Source: Gammaproteobacteria bacterium
GTDB taxonomy: Bacteria; Pseudomonadota; Gammaproteobacteria; J044
NCBI GenBank assembly: GCA_026995955.1
Contig: JALWNJ010000132.1
Coordinates: 1 to 5,834 of the forward strand
Length of the DNA: 5,834 nucleotides
Direction: 5' to 3'
Position 1 is the stretch's first letter. Each line of letters opens with the position of its first letter. The position numbers were made by a program, and so were the translations under genes. The notes beneath the pieces were generated by a model that saw only the letters and a program-made list of their open reading frames with translations, searched no databases and was not told the origin of the DNA. Positions 1 to 4,917 of this stretch are shown one piece after another.

Positions 1-1
1 G

Positions 2-2770
2 AAAGTCGCTCCGCAGGCGGTGCGTACCTGGGCCACGCGCCTTCGCCCGCAGGGTGACCTGCGCCAGCTCTCGCTGGAAGTGGTCAGCGATGGCCGGTCA
101 CTGCTGCAACAGGCATTGACGGCCGATTTTCGCGATCTCGGCTGGGCGCCCTGGAAGAAACTGCCCAGCCTCTCGGGACTGGATGGCCGTCTGGCCCTGG
201 TCGGCACCGAGGCCCGCCTGATGCTCGAGGGGCGCGATGTGGTGGTGCATGCCCCCTGGCTGCTGCATGGCGACGCCGCGCTCGACCGGCTCGACGGGCG
301 GCTGGATGCCCGCGTCGCCGAGGGTCGTGTGCGGCTTTGGGGCACCGGCCTGCATGCGGCCAATGCCCATGTGCACGGCGACGGCGAGCTGGCCCTGGCT
401 CTGGGCGGTGACGAACCGCCGGAGCTCAAGCTGCGCATCGACTTTGCCGACGGCGATGCCGCCCATGTGCGCGACTACCTGCCGCACGGCATCCTCAAGC
501 CGAAACTCGACCAATGGCTGCAGCGTGCCTTCGTTGCCGGCCGCGTCACCGAGGGCAGTCTGCTCTATCGCGGGCCCTTCCATGGCTTCCCTTTCATCGA
601 GCACCAGGGCCATTTCGAGGTGCGCTTCGCCGCCCGCGACGCAGTGCTCGACTACTGGCCCGGCTGGCCGCGGCTGGAAGGACTGCAGGGAGAGGTGGCC
701 TTCGTCAACCAGGGCCTGGAGGTGCAGGTGGCGCGGGGTCGCGTCGGCAAGGTGGCGTTGCAGGAAGGCCATGCCCGTGTGGAGAACCTGAAGCGCGCGC
801 ACATCGCGATCGGGCTTAAGGCGCAGGGGCCGCTCGATGGCATGCTGGACTTCGTGCGCAACAGTCCTCTGCGCAAGGGCAAGGAGGCCCTGCTGGAAGC
901 ACTTTCCGTCTCCGGCCCGGCCCGGCTCGGGCTGGCGCTCGACATCCCGGTTTCCCCCCGGCTCCCCGATCATGAGATCCAGGTGGACGGCAGGCTGCGC
1001 CTGCCCGGCAATGTCATTGCCTTTCCCGAACTGGGCTATCGTTTCGAGCAGGTCCGTACCGAGGCCCGTTTCGAGCGTGATGCGCTGTACATCGAGGAGG
1101 GCAGCGCGCAGCTCGCCGGACACCCCCTCAAGCTGTCGGCCAATACCGTGGGTCAGGAGCACGTCTATCTCGATCTGCGCGGGCGTCTGCCCGCCGCGTT
1201 GCTCACGCGCGATCTCGATCCCTGGCTGCGACAGCGCATACGCGGTGAGGCCGACTGGCTGGTGCGGGTGGCCCTGGACCCGCGTGGCAAGCGTACGCCC
1301 GAGCTGCGCGTGCGTTCGCCACTGGAGGGCGTGAAGATCGAGCTGCCACAACCACTGCACAAGCCGGCCGCGTCGCGCTGGCCGCTGCGTCTGAACCTGC
1401 CGCTGCACACCGGCCCGGAGCTGCGGCTTGCCCTGCAGTTGCACGATCGGCTGGCGGCGCGCCTGGCGATCGCGCGCAGCCGTCCGGCACGGCTGCAGCG
1501 GGCCGCCTTCCATCTGGGCAGCCGCAAGCTGCCGTCCCTGCCGAAACAGGGCCACCACATCGACGGGCGCGTGGCGCGGCTCGATCTCGATGCCTGGCGC
1601 AGTGTCGTTGCGACGGACACCGGCCGCTCGGCAGGTCAGGACAGTGCAAACTTCCTCGACAAGCTGCGCAAGCTGGATCTCTACATGGAGCAGCTGTCCT
1701 TTACCGGCCGACGCATCCACAAGCTGCGGGTCAACGCGGTACGCGAGGGCAGCGGCTGGAAGGCGCTGCTGGAGTGTCCCTGGATCATCGGTCGCGTGGA
1801 ATTGCCGTTGCCCCTGGGCAGGGGGCGGCCGGTGCAGCTCGAACTGGAGTATCTGGATCTCGATCACGAGGATCTGAAACAGGCCGTGCAGGGCGAGCCG
1901 CTGCGGCCGGACGACCTGCCACCGCTTTCGGCCTCGGCGCAGGTTCTGAAGTGGACCGATCGCCGTTTCCGCAATGTGCGGCTGGGCACCGCGCCGCAGC
2001 GCGACCGCATGCTGATTCACGCCCTGGCGCTGGAGGGCGAGGGCTTTGCCGCCCATCTGACCGGTCTGTGGCGGCGCAATGCCCAGGGCCGCGAGCGCAC
2101 CCAGGTCGATTTCTCGGTAGATGTCTCGGATCTTGGTCAGACCAGCCGCTTTCTCAGGCTGCAGACCGGTCTGGAGCAGGGCAAGGGGCGCATTGCCGGC
2201 AGTCTGGCTTGGGACGGCGCGCCCACCGACTTCGGCATCCAGCCGGCTTTGCAGGGCCGTGTCGAGCTGGCCCTGGAAGACGGGATCATCACGGGGGTGA
2301 ATCCCGGTGCCGGCAAGTTGCTCGGCCTGTTCAACATCGACGAACTGGGCCGCCGCCTGCGGCTCGACTTCAAGGACCTGCCGGCCGAGGGGCTGGGCTA
2401 CGAACGCCTCGAAGGGGAGGTGCGGGTGCAGGGCACGCGGCTGCTGGCACGCGAGCTGAAGGTCAGGAGTTCCACCGCCCATGTGCTGGTGCGCGGCGAG
2501 GCCGACATGGCCCGCCGCAGCCTGGACCTGCGCATGGACATCGTGCCGCAGGTGTATTCCGCCACCATCCCCATCGCCGGTGCGGTGGTGGGCGGGCCGG
2601 TGGCCGGGGCGGCGCTCTATCTGCTGGGCAAGATCAACAGCCTGGACCAGAAGTTCAATCGCGGCACGACCATCGAGTACCGCATCACCGGTTCCTGGGA
2701 CAAGCCCAGGGTAGAGCGGGTGAAGGTGGAAGCACCCTCCGACGAGGAAGGGGAGGAGTCGCTCTTCTAG
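2..2770 (+). CDS. yhdP: YhdP family AsmA-like envelope protein (5'-truncated by window edge)
   Basis: The frame is already open at base 2 and about 922 codons are visible to the TAG stop. E. coli YhdP is about 1,260 residues, so roughly the first 340, including the N-terminal membrane anchor, are off the left edge. The GTG at base 20 is therefore not the true start. YhdP proteins (TIGR02099; DUF3971 and AsmA-like domains) are large, beta-rich, inner-membrane-anchored proteins that bridge the periplasm and are implicated in moving phospholipid to the outer membrane. The best evidence is the C-terminal signature at about 2320-2720: a GLFNIDELGRRLRLDFKDL segment, then PQVYSATIPIAGAVVGGPVA, then a hydrophobic AALYLLGKI stretch and an ITGSWDKPRV ending, each matching the family in order. 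The rest is long alternating-strand sequence without catalytic motifs, as expected. The protein ends in an acidic tail (SDEEGEESLF). A strong hairpin lies just after the stop. Confidence 0.9.
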   Translation, partial: KVAPQAVRTWATRLRPQGDLRQLSLEVVSDGRSLLQQALTADFRDLGWAPWKKLPSLSGLDGRLALVGTEARLMLEGRDVVVHAPWLLHGDAALDRLDGRLDARVAEGRVRLWGTGLHAANAHVHGDGELALALGGDEPPELKLRIDFADGDAAHVRDYLPHGILKPKLDQWLQRAFVAGRVTEGSLLYRGPFHGFPFIEHQGHFEVRFAARDAVLDYWPGWPRLEGLQGEVAFVNQGLEVQVARGRVGKVALQEGHARVENLKRAHIAIGLKAQGPLDGMLDFVRNSPLRKGKEALLEALSVSGPARLGLALDIPVSPRLPDHEIQVDGRLRLPGNVIAFPELGYRFEQVRTEARFERDALYIEEGSAQLAGHPLKLSANTVGQEHVYLDLRGRLPAALLTRDLDPWLRQRIRGEADWLVRVALDPRGKRTPELRVRSPLEGVKIELPQPLHKPAASRWPLRLNLPLHTGPELRLALQLHDRLAARLAIARSRPARLQRAAFHLGSRKLPSLPKQGHHIDGRVARLDLDAWRSVVATDTGRSAGQDSANFLDKLRKLDLYMEQLSFTGRRIHKLRVNAVREGSGWKALLECPWIIGRVELPLPLGRGRPVQLELEYLDLDHEDLKQAVQGEPLRPDDLPPLSASAQVLKWTDRRFRNVRLGTAPQRDRMLIHALALEGEGFAAHLTGLWRRNAQGRERTQVDFSVDVSDLGQTSRFLRLQTGLEQGKGRIAGSLAWDGAPTDFGIQPALQGRVELALEDGIITGVNPGAGKLLGLFNIDELGRRLRLDFKDLPAEGLGYERLEGEVRVQGTRLLARELKVRSSTAHVLVRGEADMARRSLDLRMDIVPQVYSATIPIAGAVVGGPVAGAALYLLGKINSLDQKFNRGTTIEYRITGSWDKPRVERVKVEAPSDEEGEESLF

Positions 2771-2775
2771 GCAAT

Positions 2776-2804
2776 AAAAAGGGGGGGCGCATGCGCGTCC
2801 CCCC
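2776..2804 (-). terminator. Intrinsic-terminator hairpin, T-run on the minus-strand side
   Basis: Bases 2781-2790 (seven G, then CGC) pair with 2795-2804 (GCGT then six C) as a 10-bp stem with one G-T wobble and the 4-base loop ATGC at 2791-2794. On the + strand the hairpin is preceded by TAAAAA and followed by AGTTACTGCC, so there is no U-tract downstream. Read on the minus strand, the same stem is followed directly by TTTTTATT, the canonical arrangement. It begins 10 bases after the yhdP stop, so it may still stop or stabilise the yhdP transcript as a bare GC hairpin. By sequence it is a better terminator for transcription entering yhdP antisense from the right. Confidence 0.6.
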
Positions 2805-2826
2805 AGTTACTGCCACAACAAAAGCT

Positions 2827-2844
2827 TGTCGACGCCTGTCGACG
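2827..2844. repeat. Two TGTCGACG direct repeats, 10 bp apart
   Basis: The octamer TGTCGACG occurs at 2827-2834 and again at 2837-2844, start to start exactly 10 bp, which is about one helical turn. Each copy contains the palindrome GTCGAC. They lie upstream of both candidate usp promoters. The spacing suits binding of a regulator on one DNA face, but no family is recognisable and GTCGAC is not rare in GC-rich DNA. Confidence 0.4.
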
Positions 2845-2885
2845 GGGCCCACTCTACCCATGCGGGAAACGGGGGTATGTAATCT

Positions 2886-2904
2886 GGGTCACGCATCGTG
2901 ACCC
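2886..2904. promoter_or_regulatory. Perfect inverted repeat, possible operator or leader hairpin
   Basis: GGGTCACG at 2886-2893 and CGTGACCC at 2897-2904 are exact reverse complements around the 3-base centre CAT. A T-G wobble and a C-G pair extend the arms to ten positions. The dyad is 66 bases upstream of the usp ATG. It could be a dimeric regulator's operator, or an RNA hairpin if transcription starts upstream of it. No T-run follows on either strand, so it is not a standard terminator. Confidence 0.45.
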
Positions 2905-2969
2905 GGTTGCCGGTGCGCCGGCTGCAACGGCCTGCTATCCTGAACGGGAACCTGCAGGGAGTACCGCGG

Positions 2970-3794
2970 ATGATCGAGCCGATACCCGTCGTCGAGGAAA
3001 ACATCTATGCCTTCCGCCTCAAGGGGCGTCTCACGCATGCCGACTACCGCGAGTTCGTGCCGTTGGTCGAGGACCTGATCCGGCAACATGAGGGGCGCAT
3101 CTCGCTGCTGCTGGAGCTGGAAGACTTCCACGGCTGGGACGAGCAGGCCGCGCTGGACGACTTTCGCTTCGGCCTGCGCAACGAGGACCATTTCGAGCGC
3201 ATCGCCGTGGTCGGCGACAAGGCCTGGGAGAAGTGGATGGTGCAGCTTGCCCGTCCCTTTACCGATGCCGAGATCCGCTACTTCGACCGCGAGCACATCG
3301 ACGAGGCCTGGGCCTGGCTCAAGGCGACACCGGCCGACCAGAAGACGGTGACCGAGCCCGGGCCGTGGCAGCATGTGCTCATCGCTACCGACTTCTCCAC
3401 CGCCGCGCGGCAGGCGGCGCTGCAGGCACGGCGCCTGGCCCGGGCCGACGGGGCCCGCATCAGTATCATCCATGTCATCGAGGAGCCGGTAGTGTACGAC
3501 GAGTACAGCGTCTATCTGCCGATGGAGCTGGATCTGGACCAGGCCCTTTACGAGGCGGCGCAGGAGCGGATGAAGGACTTCGTGTCGGAGCTGGGGCTGG
3601 AAGGGGCCGAGACCGTCGTCGAGTTCGGCGGGCCGGCCGCCACCGTCGTGGAATACGCGCGCACTGCCGGCTGCGACCTCATCGTCACAGGAGCCCGCGG
3701 CCATCGTGGCCTGTCGCGCCTGCTGGGTTCCACCACCAGGGCCATCCAGTCCCGTGCCCACTGCGATGTGCTGGCCGTGCGGCCCCGGTTGTGA
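2970..3794 (+). CDS. SpoIIAA-like (STAS/SEC14) - UspA fusion universal stress protein
   Basis: The 274-aa product has two domains. Residues 1-119 resemble the SpoIIAA-like/STAS-SEC14 family (PF11964): a lead beta strand and GRLTHADYREFVP, a LLLELEDFHGWD strand-loop, an FERIAVVGDKAWEKWM segment and the closing F-DREHIDEAWAWL helix. Residues 133-272 are a UspA domain: VLIATDFS with Asp141, the IIHVIE strand, a central helix, and a nucleotide-loop motif GARG(x8)GST with G241, G244, G253, S254 and T255. These are the ATP-contacting positions in ATP-binding Usp proteins; the inner spacing is 8 rather than 9, which many proteobacterial members share. There is no signal peptide, so a cytoplasmic stress or signalling role is likely and ligand binding is inferred. 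The ATG at 2970 has AGGGAG eight bases upstream. The in-frame GTG at 2898 lies inside the inverted repeat, lacks such a site and would add a basic, non-conserved tail. The lipoprotein gene follows after 10 bases. Confidence 0.88.
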   Translation: MIEPIPVVEENIYAFRLKGRLTHADYREFVPLVEDLIRQHEGRISLLLELEDFHGWDEQAALDDFRFGLRNEDHFERIAVVGDKAWEKWMVQLARPFTDAEIRYFDREHIDEAWAWLKATPADQKTVTEPGPWQHVLIATDFSTAARQAALQARRLARADGARISIIHVIEEPVVYDEYSVYLPMELDLDQALYEAAQERMKDFVSELGLEGAETVVEFGGPAATVVEYARTAGCDLIVTGARGHRGLSRLLGSTTRAIQSRAHCDVLAVRPRL

Positions 3795-3804
3795 GCGTGA
3801 TCCA

Positions 3805-4050
3805 ATGAAGCGCACGCTGTTCCCTCTGTTGCCCTTGGTGCTGCTTGCCGGCTGTAGCGCACAGCCCCGTCTGCCGGCCGACGCCCGGCCCTGCACCGAA
3901 CCCCGGCCACAGGCCTGCACCATGGACTACCGCCCGGTCTGCGCCCTGCATCGCGATGGCCGCTGGCGCACTGCCGGCAACGCCTGCTCCGCCTGCGGCG
4001 ATGCCACCGTGCTGGGCTGGCGCGAGGGGGAATGTTCGACGCCGCGCTGA
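3805..4050 (+). CDS. Small lipoprotein with Kazal-type protease-inhibitor domain
   Basis: The product is 81 aa. Residues 1-16 form a lipoprotein signal (MKRTLFPLLPLVLLAG) and the lipobox LLAGC puts the acylated cysteine at 17; Ser18 at +2 predicts outer-membrane sorting by the general rule. The mature part has six cysteines (30, 38, 46, 61, 64, 77). C30-x7-C38-x7-C46 and C61-x2-C64 match Kazal inhibitors. ACTMDYRPVC closely resembles the reactive loop of avian ovomucoid third domain (ACTLEYRPLC), which puts Met40 at P1. The later GN-C-C segment retains Asn59, but the usual Tyr of TYGN is Ala and the C46-C61 gap is longer (14 rather than 10). It probably inhibits a serine protease at the envelope, from the host, a competitor or the cell itself; the target is unknown. 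Its start is 10 bases after the usp stop and lacks a clear Shine-Dalgarno, which suggests translational coupling. Confidence 0.82.
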   Translation: MKRTLFPLLPLVLLAGCSAQPRLPADARPCTEPRPQACTMDYRPVCALHRDGRWRTAGNACSACGDATVLGWREGECSTPR

Positions 4051-4126
4051 ATCCGTGGCATCATGAAAGCCGCTTGGCAGCGAGCCGGAACAGAACCACA
4101 AGCCCCGCCAGAGGGCACTGCGCATC

Positions 4127-4132
4127 AGGAGG
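4127..4132 (+). promoter_or_regulatory. Strong ribosome binding site, AGGAGG, deciding between two ATGs
   Basis: This is a perfect AGGAGG. It is 3 bases from the ATG at 4136 and 6 bases from the ATG at 4139. The second spacing is near optimal, so 4139 is preferred although the first differs by one Met only. The 76 bases before it (4051-4126) hold no gene. CATCAT at 4059-4064 with TTCGAC at 4035-4040 is only a weak promoter guess, and TTGGCA at 4074-4079 has no matching -10. Confidence 0.6.
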
Positions 4133-4138
4133 TCCATG

Positions 4139-4396
4139 ATGCACGAAGTCACTGCCATGAAGCATCCACAGCAACGCCTGTCGGGTGAGCGTCACATCGC
4201 CCGTGTGCTCGAGGCCGAGCGTGGCGAGGCCCTGCAGGTCGAGATCGGCTATACCGTGTTGCCCGTCTGTGCCCATGTCGATTCCGTCGGCTGGATCGAC
4301 GAGGGTGATCGTGTGCTGGTCGATCTGCTGGAAGAGGGCGTGGTGGTCAGCGGTCGCCTGCGGCCGCCACGCTGCAACGGTCTCGACGCGCGTTGA
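4139..4396 (+). CDS. Small protein, paralogue of the N-terminal domain of the next gene
   Basis: I recognise no named family for this 85-aa protein. Residues 20-75 align without gaps to residues 15-70 of the downstream 139-aa protein, with 23 identities in 56 by hand count. The shared features are AxVLEAxxG at the start, GDRVL in the middle and GxVVxxRLR at the end. The pattern of short alternating hydrophobic stretches, with a GDRVL turn-strand, suggests a small beta-barrel or OB/SH3-like fold (inference). There is no signal peptide and no membrane segment. The first ~18 residues (MHEVTAMKHPQQRL...) look unstructured. It has the best ribosome site in the window and is followed 86 bases later by its larger paralogue, so the three right-hand genes likely form one operon. 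It may be an accessory protein of the T6SS-linked module suggested by its neighbours. Confidence 0.68.
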   Translation: MHEVTAMKHPQQRLSGERHIARVLEAERGEALQVEIGYTVLPVCAHVDSVGWIDEGDRVLVDLLEEGVVVSGRLRPPRCNGLDAR

Positions 4397-4420
4397 CGGG
4401 GCTGGAAATGATTCCGGGTT

Positions 4421-4438
4421 TGCGGGAAAATCCCCGCA
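4421..4438 (+). other. Small hairpin in the leader between the two paralogues
   Basis: TGCGGG at 4421-4426 and CCCGCA at 4433-4438 are exact complements around the 6-base loop AAAATC. No T-run follows, so it is not a standard terminator. In the RNA it would sit 32 bases upstream of the 139-aa gene's GGAGG site and might mark an mRNA processing or stability point. It may also be chance. Confidence 0.3.
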
Positions 4439-4482
4439 GCCCGGACGCACCGGGTACCAACCGACATCATGGAGGAAACCGC

Positions 4483-4902
4483 ATGACCGCAAGGAACCGC
4501 GCCTTCCCGCTGCCCTACCGCAATGTTGCCGAAGTCCTCGAGGCCCGCGACGGCCATGCCAGTCTGCTCGCTGTCGAGGGCGAGCGCCTGACGGTCGTCG
4601 ATCATGCCGAGCGGGTACCACCGCTGGCCGTTGGCGACCGTGTCCTGTTCGAGCGCCTGCCCCGGGGCGCCGTGGTGCTGGAGCGCCTGCGTGGTGACCG
4701 TCCCGCGCCAGCCCCGATTCCGGCCACGGTGGACGAGGATGGCTGCCTGTGCATCGAACACGCCACCGGCCTGCGGCTGCGGGTCGGCGAGGCCCGCCTC
4801 GAGCTGCGTGCCGACGGCACCGTACTGCTCGATGGCGAGGTCATCCGCAGCACCGCCCGTGGTCTGAACCGGCTGCAGGGCACCCCCATCGAACTCAACT
4901 GA
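4483..4902 (+). CDS. DUF6484-like protein, probable T6SS-associated accessory
   Basis: The 139-aa product has two parts. Residues 15-70 are the small domain shared with the upstream 85-aa protein (AEVLEA, GDRVLFERL, GAVVLERLR). A proline-rich linker (APAPIPATV, 75-83) follows. Residues 87-139 read GCLCIEHATGLRLRVGEARL, then a D-GTVLLDGEVIRST strand and the ending GLNRLQGTPIELN. That layout matches the C-terminus I associate with DUF6484 proteins: a GxASITL strand, DGKVxIxG, then GVNRIKGGSVQIN. The repeated strand-turn pattern also recalls the beta-prism tips of VgrG proteins. DUF6484 genes usually sit near T6SS cargo genes beside a TIGR02270 gene, as here; the molecular function is unknown to me. 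The ATG at 4483 has GGAGG at 4471-4475, seven bases upstream; a TTG at 4393 would extend it by 30 unsupported residues. The next gene begins 15 bases after the stop. Confidence 0.72.
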   Translation: MTARNRAFPLPYRNVAEVLEARDGHASLLAVEGERLTVVDHAERVPPLAVGDRVLFERLPRGAVVLERLRGDRPAPAPIPATVDEDGCLCIEHATGLRLRVGEARLELRADGTVLLDGEVIRSTARGLNRLQGTPIELN

Positions 4903-4917
4903 CCCCGCGTTGCCGAC

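Larger units (their letters stand above)
2805..2969 (+). promoter_or_regulatory. Gene-free spacer with candidate promoters for the usp gene
   Basis: No convincing coding sequence lies here. Two possible sigma-70 -10 boxes precede the stress-protein gene. The first is an extended -10, TGCTATCCT at 2933-2941, which would start RNA near 2948 and give a ~22-base leader carrying the AGGGAG ribosome site (2956-2961). The second is TGTAAT at 2878-2883 (5 of 6 to consensus), which would start RNA near 2890, on top of the inverted repeat at 2886-2904. Neither has a good -35 box (TTGCCG at 2907-2912 is 23 bases from the first -10, too far), so activator dependence or misassignment are both possible. 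Confidence 0.35.

Noticed and set aside
98..2482. Long minus-strand open frame (794 codons) opposite yhdP
   Set aside because: Its translation is Gln/Ala/Leu-rich with no family pattern, as expected from antisense reading of GC-rich codons, while the + strand carries clear YhdP signatures throughout.
1774..2901. Alternative + strand frame (375 codons) overlapping the end of yhdP
   Set aside because: It is an out-of-frame reading of yhdP with Gly/Ala/Arg-rich sequence, and it runs through the terminator hairpin and spacer.
2898..2969. Upstream GTG start for the usp gene
   Set aside because: It has no ribosome site, starts inside the inverted repeat and spans the likely promoter; the ATG at 2970 has AGGGAG at good spacing.
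2889..3923. Minus-strand open frame (344 codons) opposite the usp gene
   Set aside because: It crosses the regulatory spacer, the usp gene and the lipoprotein start, and shows no recognisable domain; the + strand proteins have intact motifs there.
4070..4080. Short CGCT/AGCG hairpin after the lipoprotein gene as a terminator
   Set aside because: It has only four base pairs and no T-run, too weak to call.
4393..4421. TTGACG at 4393-4398 as a -35 box for the 139-aa gene
   Set aside because: No acceptable -10 sequence lies 16-18 bases downstream, and a sigma-54 reading of the same stretch fails because the GG and GC elements are 18 rather than 12 bases apart.
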